Under the pieces are notes generated by a model. The model did not search any database. It saw only the letters and a program-made list of their open reading frames with translations, and was not told the DNA's origin. From NCBI GenBank assembly GCA_004555955.1, contig SFJG01000072.1, positions 1-10,586 of the forward strand: a stretch of DNA of 10,586 nt, given 5' to 3'. A program made the translations under genes and the position numbers. This document shows, one piece after another, positions 1 through 6,778 of the stretch (positions within the stretch are counted from its first letter, which is position 1; each line of letters starts with the position of its first letter). This stretch comes from Bacteroidales bacterium. GTDB taxonomy: Bacteria > Bacteroidota > Bacteroidia > Bacteroidales > Muribaculaceae.

Positions 1-278
1 TCAAGGAATAAAAGTGTTTGCCCGGGCTTAATTGATGTACCGTAGATTGCGGATATTTGAGGAACGATACGTTTTACGTCCAAGTCGTCATCGAATAGAA
101 TTTTGTATTTAGGTTGCTTTTCAAAGTTTATCTCTACAAAAGAATCAAACTTTTTAGATAGTTCTTTAACGGCAGTCGATTTTCCGACTTGTCGGGCTCC
201 TCTAAGCAACACCGGCTTGTGGGTATCTCTTGATGCCCACTCCGATAGATAGTTGTCGATTAGTCGTTTGCAATACAT
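1..278 (-). CDS. AAA_14/DUF4143-type ATP-binding protein, N-terminal part (cut by window edge)
   Basis: The minus strand reads open from an ATG at 278 down to the left edge, giving 92 residues starting MYCKRLIDNYLSEW. A Walker A P-loop, GARQVGKST, is at residues 27-35, with the RGARQVGKST wording typical of the AAA_14 family of Bacteroidetes ATPases, which usually carry a DUF4143 domain behind the ATPase. The fragment ends in a hydrophobic run (TLLFL) followed by the first two bases of an Asp or Glu codon, which fits the start of Walker B. The start is supported by AGAGGA a few bases upstream and a good promoter at 302-333. Family members are often several hundred residues long, so most of the gene is outside. 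The cellular role of this family is poorly defined. Nothing links it to the carbohydrate genes, and it is transcribed away from them. Confidence 0.85.
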   Translation of the reverse strand, partial: MYCKRLIDNYLSEWASRDTHKPVLLRGARQVGKSTAVKELSKKFDSFVEINFEKQPKYKILFDDDLDVKRIVPQISAIYGTSIKPGQTLLFL

Positions 279-301
279 ATATTATCCTCTATTTCAGCGT
301 C

Positions 302-333
302 CAAATATAGTGAAATGAAATTATCCAAACAAA
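302..333 (-). promoter_or_regulatory. Bacteroidetes-type promoter for the ATPase gene
   Basis: On the minus strand, TATATTTG (302-309) matches the -7 consensus TAnnTTTG. TTTG (330-333) matches the -33 element, with a 20-base gap between them. The predicted transcription start is near 295, giving a leader of about 17 nt before the ATG at 278. A second TTTG at 326-329 is 16 bases away, a poorer spacing. The -33 element lies inside the promoter-proximal copy of the repeat at 323-403. The match is seen in the sequence; use as a promoter is inferred. Confidence 0.6.
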
Positions 334-403
334 TAATTCGGCGAAAAATGAAAAAATCCAAACAAATAATATGCTGTTTTTTGCAAAAATCCAAAGAAAT
401 AAT
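323..403 (-). repeat. Three 15-base direct repeats with exact 33-base period
   Basis: The plus-strand motif ATCCAAACAAATAAT occurs at 323-337 and 356-370. A one-mismatch copy, ATCCAAAGAAATAAT, is at 389-403. Starts are exactly 33 bases apart in both steps, about three helical turns, so all copies face the same side of the DNA. Read toward the ATPase gene the motif is ATTATTTGTTTGGAT. The copies would lie roughly at -28 to -42, -61 to -75 and -94 to -108 from the predicted start near 295. The 18-base spacers are AT-rich but not repeated. They could be operators, an A/T-rich activating array, or remnants of a tandem duplication. Confidence 0.75.
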
Positions 404-694
404 CTGAAATGCGCGTCTGAGAGCGTTTGCCATGGAGCGTTTAGCGTTTGTCGGTCATCTTTTATCGTCCGACTTATCCTACTGCATCTCGCCTGCCAAA
501 ACGTCGTCGGCGTATCTCCGGCAAAATCATGCATCCGTCGTGTGGCGGTGCAGTCCGTCGGACGGTAAAAATTTTGTTACAAATAACAGAAATATTGATT
601 CAAAGGCACGACGTAACTATCTGTTATATAACATAAGAAACAAAATTACAACTTTCTGAAACGATTTTTATAGAGTGGGGTGGCGTCTGTTTCC
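404..694. other. Intergenic stretch with GC-richer island; no gene recognised
   Basis: No coding gene is supported here. The short open frames between 371 and 659 have no recognisable domains and run through AT-rich repeats. About 415-565 is visibly richer in G and C than the flanks and holds short inverted repeats: CGTCCGAC at 466-473 against GTCGGACG at 557-564, the compact palindrome GTCCGTCGGAC at 553-563, and TCCGTCG repeated at 534-540 and 554-560. It could contain operator sites for the carbohydrate operon, a small RNA, or a decayed gene; none can be shown. About 566-680 is AT-rich and plain. Confidence 0.4.
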
Positions 695-702
695 TAACTT
701 TG
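695..702 (+). promoter_or_regulatory. Candidate -7 promoter element for the fructan operon
   Basis: TAACTTTG matches the Bacteroidetes -7 consensus TAnnTTTG. It lies 81 bases before the transporter start, predicting transcription from near 709 and a leader of about 75 nt. No TTTG sits at the usual -33 distance; the nearest T-rich run is at 665-669. A poor -33 box fits a promoter needing an activator, as expected where a hybrid two-component sensor responds to the sugar. That regulator is not in the window. Confidence 0.4.
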
Positions 703-783
703 AACAAGCAAAAAGCGACAATGCCTTAAAATGCATTCTGTACCTTAAAATAATGTTACTAACTAAAACCAATACTTTAATGT

Positions 784-3700
784 ATGCAAGTCAAAAAATT
801 AATTTTTAGTCTATGCTTCCTTTGCAGCGTATTCGGCCTGATGGCTCAAAACGCAATAACCGTCAAGGGAACCATTACCTCAAAATCCGATGGGGAGCCG
901 ATTATCGGCGCTTCCGTAGTGCAAACCAATAGTCCCAATGTAGGAACGGCAACCGACCTCGATGGCAATTTCGTACTCAAAGTTGCCGATGGTTCAACTA
1001 TTACCGTGTCTTATATAGGCTATAAGTCAGTAACCGTCAAAGCAGCGCCGACAGTCAACATCGAGTTGGTCGAAGATGCTCAGATGATGGACGAACTCGT
1101 CGTTACCGGTTATACCACGCAACGTAAGAAAGACCTTACGGGAGCGGTTTCGGTGATGAATCTGAAGAATCCGTTGAGTGAATCCAACCCGAATATGCTT
1201 GGCAGTATGCAAGGTAAGTTGGCAGGTGTACAAATTATCACCGACCAAGCGCCGGGTAGCGGCGGCACAAGCATTCGCGTGCGCGGTATGAGTACGGTGA
1301 ACGGCAACGACCCGCTTTACATCGTCGACGGCGTTCCGACTACCGAAAACCTAAACTCAATCAACCCCGCCGACATCGAGTCGATTCAAGTGTTGAAAGA
1401 TGCCGCTTCTGCGTCAATCTACGGCTCGCGTGCGGCTAACGGTGTTATCATTATTACTACCAAGAGCGGTAAAGGCGACAAGTTGACTGTCAACGTAGGT
1501 TACTCTTGCAGCGTCAGCACGCCGATAAAGACTTACGATATGCTTAGCGCAGAGCAATGGGGCGAAGCATATTGGTTAGCCAACAAGAATGCCGGTCTGA
1601 AGCCGAGCCATCCGTTCTACGGCAACGGCGACACACCTCAACTCGTTGAGTATCTCGATGCCGACGGCCTCGTTCGCGCTTCCAACACCGATTGGCAAGA
1701 CCAAGTGTACAGCAACAGCGTTACCCACAACGTGACAGCAACAATTACTAACAGCGGTTCGAAAGGTTCGATGATGTTCTCCGGTAACTTTATCGACCAA
1801 AACGGTTTGATGGACTATACGTTCTATCGTCGTTATTCGGCACGTATGAACTCCACTTACAACATTTGCGATTACGTGAAAGTTGGCGAAAACTTTATGG
1901 TGGCACAATGGAACAATCGCGGTTACGGCACAAATAACGACCGCGGTATCCCGTTCACTGCAATGCGTCAGCATCCGGCAATCCCCGTGCGCGACTCTAA
2001 CGGCAATTTCACCAACCCGTTGGCTCTCTGTGCAAGCGATATTGCCAACCCGGTTCACGAACTCTATAACGGTCGCGACAACAGCAACCAGAGCTGGCGT
2101 ATCTTCGGTAACGCCTACTTGGAAGTTTATCCCGTCAAAGGTCTTACGTTGAAGAGCAACATCGGTATCGAGCACATCCAATTCTTCAATCGTACGCTCA
2201 ACCGCAAGATTCAGGAGTCGGACATGAACAGCATGAGCCGCGGCTTCGGTCAAGGCGACACTTGGACATGGACCAACACTGCAAACTATAACTTGACAGT
2301 TAAGAAACACAACTTGAACGTGTTGGGTGGTGTAGAAGCAATCTCCTACAAATATGAAAACCTCGACGCATGGCGCAGCCAATATGCGTTCGAAGACGAC
2401 AACTACATGAACCTCGACTCCGGCGAAGGCACGCAAACCAATGGTGGCGGTTGCGCTGAATGGGCTTTGTTCTCGCTTTTCGCAAAGGCAGACTACAACT
2501 ATGCCGACCGTTACCTCCTTTCGGCAATTATCCGTCGCGATGCCACTTCGCGCCTCTACAAGGATAACAACTCGGGCGTATTCCCCGCATTCTCCGGTGC
2601 ATGGCGCTTTACAAATGAAGAATTCTTCCCCAAAAACGATATCCTTACTGATGGTAAAGTTCGTATCGGTTGGGGTCAAAACGGTAATGCCGCTATCAGC
2701 AACAACTATGCATCCTACAGCACATATGCTTACAACCTCGGTAGCGGTGCATACGACCTCTACGGCACAAATGCCAACACCGTGGCAGGTATCATCGCAG
2801 CGACTACCGGTAATCCTGATTTGAAATGGGAAACAACCACTCAAACCAACGTCGGTTTGGATTTCGGCTTGATTAACAACAGCCTCAGCGTGAGCATGGA
2901 CTACTACATCAAGAAGACCAAAGACATGCTTACCATTCCGCCGACACTCTCCGTAGAAGGCGAAAACGCAGCCCGTTGGATGAACACCGGCGATATGGAA
3001 AACAAAGGTTTCGAACTTACCATCGACTACCGCAGCCCGGAATACGGCGACTTCTCTTGGGGCGCAAACCTCAACTTGTCGCGTTACAAAAACAAACTTG
3101 TGAAGTATAACAATATGGTGAAAAACGTTGGTGGCGACGTTCGCCTCATCGAAGGCGAGCCCATGGGCGTCTACTATGGCTACGTTGTTGATGGCATCTT
3201 CCAAAACAAAGACCAAGTAAGCAACCACGCAATCCAACAAGGCGCCGACGTTGGCCGCTTGATGTATCGTGACATCGACGGCAACGGCGTTATCAACGAC
3301 AAAGACCAATGCATCATCGGCGACCCGAACCCCGACTTTACCGCAGGTCTTAACCTCGACCTCCGTTGGAAAGGCTTCACGCTTAGCGCATTCTTCACCG
3401 GCGAATTCGGATTCGACGTTTACAATACCACAAAACGTCAGCTCGACTTTATGAGCTCCGGCATCATCTCAACCAACCGTGGTGTCGACATTCTCAACGC
3501 TTGGTCGGAAACCAATACCAATTCTTCGATTCCGGCAATCTCCGTTGTCGACAACAACAACGAAATGCGCATGTCGACCTACTACGTAGAAGACGGCACA
3601 TACGTCAAGATGAAATACCTCAAATTGCAATACAGTTTCCCGACCAACATCTTGAAGAAAATCAAGGCTGAGAGTCTGAACGTATATGCACAGGTAGAAA

Positions 3701-3831
3701 ACGTATTTACGGCAACCGGCTACAGCGGCTTGAATCCCGAACTTCCTCTTGGCGGCTACGGCGCACGCATCGACAACGGTCCGTACCCGACACCGCGCAC
3801 TTACACCTTCGGCGTAAATGTTCAATTCTAA
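784..3831 (+). CDS. SusC-like TonB-linked outer membrane fructan transporter
   Basis: This 1015-residue protein is a TonB-dependent beta-barrel that imports oligosaccharides across the outer membrane with the SusD partner encoded next. Residues 1-21 form a signal peptide (cleavage near GLMA/QNA). Residues 26-105 are a carboxypeptidase-regulatory-like (beta-sandwich) domain with the usual GEPIIGASV and VSYIGY motifs. The plug starts around 103-120 (DELVVTGYTTQRKKDLTGAV) and includes LYIVDGVP at 178-185 and LKDAASASIYGSRAANG at 204-220, both hallmarks of the SusC/RagA family. The rest is barrel, ending in the aromatic residue expected for outer membrane insertion (FGVNVQF). An EF-hand-like acidic loop lies at 830-841. 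Length is normal for the family, and no STN signalling domain is present, so it does not look like an anti-sigma-coupled type. Fructan as substrate is inferred from the DUF4960 and GH32 neighbours. The start at 784 is chosen because the ATG at 780 is out of frame and stops at 809. Confidence 0.95.
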   Translation: MQVKKLIFSLCFLCSVFGLMAQNAITVKGTITSKSDGEPIIGASVVQTNSPNVGTATDLDGNFVLKVADGSTITVSYIGYKSVTVKAAPTVNIELVEDAQMMDELVVTGYTTQRKKDLTGAVSVMNLKNPLSESNPNMLGSMQGKLAGVQIITDQAPGSGGTSIRVRGMSTVNGNDPLYIVDGVPTTENLNSINPADIESIQVLKDAASASIYGSRAANGVIIITTKSGKGDKLTVNVGYSCSVSTPIKTYDMLSAEQWGEAYWLANKNAGLKPSHPFYGNGDTPQLVEYLDADGLVRASNTDWQDQVYSNSVTHNVTATITNSGSKGSMMFSGNFIDQNGLMDYTFYRRYSARMNSTYNICDYVKVGENFMVAQWNNRGYGTNNDRGIPFTAMRQHPAIPVRDSNGNFTNPLALCASDIANPVHELYNGRDNSNQSWRIFGNAYLEVYPVKGLTLKSNIGIEHIQFFNRTLNRKIQESDMNSMSRGFGQGDTWTWTNTANYNLTVKKHNLNVLGGVEAISYKYENLDAWRSQYAFEDDNYMNLDSGEGTQTNGGGCAEWALFSLFAKADYNYADRYLLSAIIRRDATSRLYKDNNSGVFPAFSGAWRFTNEEFFPKNDILTDGKVRIGWGQNGNAAISNNYASYSTYAYNLGSGAYDLYGTNANTVAGIIAATTGNPDLKWETTTQTNVGLDFGLINNSLSVSMDYYIKKTKDMLTIPPTLSVEGENAARWMNTGDMENKGFELTIDYRSPEYGDFSWGANLNLSRYKNKLVKYNNMVKNVGGDVRLIEGEPMGVYYGYVVDGIFQNKDQVSNHAIQQGADVGRLMYRDIDGNGVINDKDQCIIGDPNPDFTAGLNLDLRWKGFTLSAFFTGEFGFDVYNTTKRQLDFMSSGIISTNRGVDILNAWSETNTNSSIPAISVVDNNNEMRMSTYYVEDGTYVKMKYLKLQYSFPTNILKKIKAESLNVYAQVENVFTATGYSGLNPELPLGGYGARIDNGPYPTPRTYTFGVNVQF

Positions 3832-3859
3832 CAATTATCCAACCAGAAAAATTACAGAT

Positions 3860-5512
3860 ATGAAAATTTTTAGATATATAAAGAATTTGTCGGTAGCGTC
3901 GTTGGCAGTGGCTGCTGTTGCTATGGTTAGCTCTTGCGAAGATATGCTCGACAAAAAACCGACCGGACAATTTACGGCAGACCAAATCGATGAGTCGGCA
4001 ATCGAAGGCCTTATGGCAGCGGCTTATGCCGGCTTGGAGGCTCACTATTTCGGCAACAACGAGGCTTTTGCCGGCCCGTCGACCAACTGGATTTTCGACG
4101 TGCGCAGCGACGACGCTTATAAAGGCGGTGGCGGTGTGTCGATGGAGGGTAACATCCACCAACTCGAAATTTCCAACCTCACCAGCGACAACGTGTCGAA
4201 CCTCAATAAGTGGCAAAACAACTATTTCGCCATTTCGCGTTGCCACCAAGCAATGAACGCTATCTCGGAGTCGAGCGTTGAAGGTAAAGAGGCTTATTTG
4301 GCTGAATTGCGCACGCTTCGCGCTTACTACTATTTCGACTTGATTCGCATTTTCGAGCGTATACCGTACATCACTGAAAAATCGGATGCCAAGACTGTTC
4401 GCTTCGACGAATTTACTCGCGACGAAATCTTCGGCTTCATCAAAGATGACCTCAAATATGCGTGGGAGAACCTTCCCGAGTCACAAGTTGCAGCAGGTCG
4501 TGCCAACAAATTTGTTGCAGCCGCTATAATGGCTAAAGTTTGTGCTTTCACTTCCGATTGGAACGACGTGATTACTTACAGCGACTACGTTATCAACAGT
4601 CATAAGTACGAACTCTACAACAATTATCTCGACATGTCGAAGATAGAGTTCAACAACCAAAAAGAGTCGATTCTCGCCATCCAATGCTCGACAGCCAACA
4701 ACAATGCTCATATCAACTGGTCGAACCTGTTGAATACGACATATTCCGACGGCAACCTCTTCGGTAGCGGCGACGACTTCTTCCTTGCAAGCCAGAACCT
4801 CGTCAATGCCTTCCGCACCGACGAAAACGGTCTTCCGTATCTCGACACGTTCAACGACGTCAACGTCACTTCCGACTACGAAGGCAACGTCGACCCGCGT
4901 TTGGACTTCACCGTCGGTCGTATCGGATTCCCCTTCCGCGGACATATATACACCAAAGGTTGGTGCCGTGCTTACGACGTCTATGGCGAATATTCGGGCA
5001 AGAAAGGTCTTATCGACCCGTCTTCGACGGATATGGTACAAGGTTGGCCTTGGGGCGCTTCAGCTCTCAACTTCTGCCTGATTCGCTACGCCGACATCCT
5101 CTTGCTCAAGGCTGAGGCTTTGATTGAAACAGGTACCGACCTCGACGCTGCTCGCCAACTCATCAACCAAGTACGTGCGAAAGCCGCACGAAGCATCGAT
5201 GGTGCTTATTCGCCTGTTGAACTCAACCCGATGAAAGCAAACTACGAAGTCGGTCAATATCCCGCAGCCGGCTGGACTCAAGAATACGCTCGCAAAGCCG
5301 TTCGTATGGAACGTCGTCTGGAATTGGCTATGGAAGGTCATCGTTGGTTCGACCTCGTTCGTTGGGGCAACGTAGTGGAAACTATGAACAAATATTTCCG
5401 CAGTGAGCAAGTGCTTCGCCCATATCTCGAAGATGCTACAATGACTAACAACGAAATCTTCTTGGCTATTCCTCTCTCGGAAGTGCAAAATTCAGGCGGT
5501 CTTTATGAATAA
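3860..5512 (+). CDS. SusD-like surface glycan-binding lipoprotein (RagB/SusD family)
   Basis: This 550-residue lipoprotein should sit as the lid on the SusC barrel and bind the incoming glycan. The N-terminus MKIFRYIKNLSVASLAV leads to a lipobox ending in C26 (VSSC), followed by EDMLD; acidic residues there fit the surface-export signal of Bacteroidetes lipoproteins. DKKPTGQFTADQI just after it is typical of the SusD-like N-terminal domain. The C-terminal SusD/RagB domain is marked by ERRLELAMEGHRWFDLVRWG from residue 484 and ends with NEIFLAIPLSEVQNSGGLYE. An in-frame ATG at 3818 overlaps the end of the transporter gene and would put 14 polar residues ahead of the signal peptide, so the ATG at 3860 is preferred. 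It lies 28 bases after the transporter stop, in the usual susC-susD order. The ligand is probably fructan, inferred from neighbours. Confidence 0.95.
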   Translation: MKIFRYIKNLSVASLAVAAVAMVSSCEDMLDKKPTGQFTADQIDESAIEGLMAAAYAGLEAHYFGNNEAFAGPSTNWIFDVRSDDAYKGGGGVSMEGNIHQLEISNLTSDNVSNLNKWQNNYFAISRCHQAMNAISESSVEGKEAYLAELRTLRAYYYFDLIRIFERIPYITEKSDAKTVRFDEFTRDEIFGFIKDDLKYAWENLPESQVAAGRANKFVAAAIMAKVCAFTSDWNDVITYSDYVINSHKYELYNNYLDMSKIEFNNQKESILAIQCSTANNNAHINWSNLLNTTYSDGNLFGSGDDFFLASQNLVNAFRTDENGLPYLDTFNDVNVTSDYEGNVDPRLDFTVGRIGFPFRGHIYTKGWCRAYDVYGEYSGKKGLIDPSSTDMVQGWPWGASALNFCLIRYADILLLKAEALIETGTDLDAARQLINQVRAKAARSIDGAYSPVELNPMKANYEVGQYPAAGWTQEYARKAVRMERRLELAMEGHRWFDLVRWGNVVETMNKYFRSEQVLRPYLEDATMTNNEIFLAIPLSEVQNSGGLYE

Positions 5513-5533
5513 TACCTTAAAATAGAAAAGATT

Positions 5534-6700
5534 ATGAACGCTATAAAGAAAATAGGCTTATATGCCATAGCTGTAGTAGCCATGATAATTACGATGGCAT
5601 CGTGCAGCGACATCGAATATCCCAACGCACCGCAACGTCCAACAGTCAGCGACCTTAAATACACGGTCGACGGCCGTAGTGTGACTTTGACATGGACACT
5701 CCCTCAACGCGACGACATCGTCGGCGTGCAAGTGGTGGCTAACAATACCGACGCAGTCGACCTCGAAGGCGCTGCAACCTCTTACTTCGTAAAACGTGCT
5801 ATTGCCGGCGAAGAAATTTGCTACACCGTGAAAATTAAATATGCCGACGGAACCGTTTCCGAGGGGCAAACCGTGCGTTTCATCGTTGAGGCTGTTCCCG
5901 CTAAGATTGGTTACTTAATCAGTTATAACAGCGTCGACGAAATCGAAGACGACGACGAGCAGGCTTCGGCACGTTGGTTCCAAGCAAATGTGCCCAACGG
6001 CGTTGTCTTGACTCCGGCTGACTTGTTCGGCATCACGCCCGACGACTATTCAGTGATTATGATTCACGTCGACCGTACGTTTATCGGTGTGGGCTACGAC
6101 CGTCTTCCCGCTTCGTTGATTTCCGCCGAAACTATAGGCAACCTCCGCGCATTCCTTAAAGATGGCGGTAACATCTTCCTCGCCAACCACGCTACTCAGT
6201 TGGTAGTGCCGTTGGGTCGTATCGATGAGAAATATGCTCCCCGCCTGTTTGCCGACGGCGACGGTGGCGACGGTACCGACATCTGGACAATCAACGCAAA
6301 TATCGGTATTGGCGTTTACGACCATCGCAGTCACCCCGTGTTCGACGGTTTGGCAACAAGTAACCAATTCGCTCACGAAACTTTCCCGTTCATCGGTCCG
6401 GGTCGTCGCGAAGACCACAACTGTATGTGGGACTGCAATGCTTACGGCTTCGACGGCAATCCTAACGTGATTTTCTCGTTCGAAACGGCAACAACGTCGA
6501 TTGTCCTTGCTACTTGGGGTCAAGTTACCGACTTCTGCTGCGCAGGTATGGTTGAATTTGTTCCGACTACCGACTTTAACGGTCGCATAATCGCTTGCGG
6601 TCTTGCTGCTTACGAATGGAATCAAAACAGCAATCCCAACGAATATCAATCTAACATCGAGAAATTCACAACCAACGTGTTGAATTATTTGAGTAAATAG
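5534..6700 (+). CDS. DUF4960 surface glycan-binding lipoprotein (fructan SGBP)
   Basis: This 388-residue predicted lipoprotein begins with a signal peptide and a lipobox ending at C24 (MASC), followed by SDIE, consistent with surface display. Residues about 35-118 look like a fibronectin type III-like beta-sandwich (PTVSDLKYTVDGRSVTLTW). Residues about 121-388 match the DUF4960 family, with alternating strands and helices (IGYLISYNS, YSVIMIHVD, LRAFLKDGGNIFLANHATQL) resembling class I amidotransferase-like folds; no such activity is evident. The best-known relative is the levan-binding protein BT1761 of Bacteroides thetaiotaomicron, which works with SusC, SusD and a GH32 enzyme in an outer membrane complex. 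It follows the SusD gene by 21 bases and is probably co-transcribed. An Asp/Gly-rich segment (DGDGGDGTD, about 241-249) may be a metal-binding or flexible loop. Family assignment is from motif memory; ligand specificity is inferred. Confidence 0.85.
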   Translation: MNAIKKIGLYAIAVVAMIITMASCSDIEYPNAPQRPTVSDLKYTVDGRSVTLTWTLPQRDDIVGVQVVANNTDAVDLEGAATSYFVKRAIAGEEICYTVKIKYADGTVSEGQTVRFIVEAVPAKIGYLISYNSVDEIEDDDEQASARWFQANVPNGVVLTPADLFGITPDDYSVIMIHVDRTFIGVGYDRLPASLISAETIGNLRAFLKDGGNIFLANHATQLVVPLGRIDEKYAPRLFADGDGGDGTDIWTINANIGIGVYDHRSHPVFDGLATSNQFAHETFPFIGPGRREDHNCMWDCNAYGFDGNPNVIFSFETATTSIVLATWGQVTDFCCAGMVEFVPTTDFNGRIIACGLAAYEWNQNSNPNEYQSNIEKFTTNVLNYLSK

Positions 6701-6711
6701 TGTATTTTTGG

Positions 6712-6749
6712 GGGATAGGGGTCGGAGGGCTTCCTGCCGACTCCTTCCC
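6712..6749 (+). promoter_or_regulatory. Strong intra-operon hairpin between binding and enzyme genes
   Basis: The RNA can fold into a long stem. GGGA (6712-6715) pairs with TCCC (6746-6749); AGGGGTCGG (6717-6725) pairs with CCGACTCCT (6737-6745) with one G-U pair; AGG (6726-6728) pairs with CCT (6733-6735) around a GCTT loop. Only T6716 and G6736 are unpaired, giving about 16 pairs. The following bases TTAATTATT are not a proper U-run, so complete intrinsic termination is doubtful. It sits 11 bases after the DUF4960 stop and 29 bases before the GH32 start. Likely roles are partial termination or protection of the upstream mRNA end, making binding and uptake proteins more abundant than enzymes. 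Confidence 0.6.
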
Positions 6750-6778
6750 TTAATTATTACAAGCAACGAGCAAATCAA

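Noticed and set aside
371..659. Three overlapping short plus-strand frames and one minus-strand frame (289-534) in the divergent intergenic region
   Set aside because: No domain, no credible ribosome binding site, and they run through repeats and AT-rich DNA. They look like chance frames.
724..752. CCTTAAAAT repeated at 724-732 and 743-751, with TACCTTAAAATA again at 5513-5524
   Set aside because: Repeats of 12 bases are expected by chance in a window this size, especially AT-rich ones; their position near gene starts is suggestive only.
780..809. Overlapping ATG at 780 with a 9-codon mini-frame across the SusC-like start (ATGTATG)
   Set aside because: It could affect initiation at 784, but such overlaps arise easily in AT-rich leaders and nothing else supports a regulatory leader peptide.
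1576..3309. 577-codon open frame antisense to the SusC-like gene
   Set aside because: Its translation has no recognisable domains or signal and is low-complexity in V, A and C. The sense strand is a clear SusC-like gene, and its strong codon preference explains the lack of antisense stops.
3818..3859. Upstream in-frame ATG for the SusD-like gene, overlapping the SusC-like stop
   Set aside because: It adds 14 polar residues before a complete lipoprotein signal peptide; the ATG at 3860 gives a normal N-terminus.
6703..6710. TATTTTTG, a -7-like element just after the DUF4960 gene
   Set aside because: It matches TAnnTTTG but the only nearby TTTG (6688-6691) is 11 bases away, too close for a -33 element. 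T-rich matches are common, so a separate enzyme promoter is not supported.
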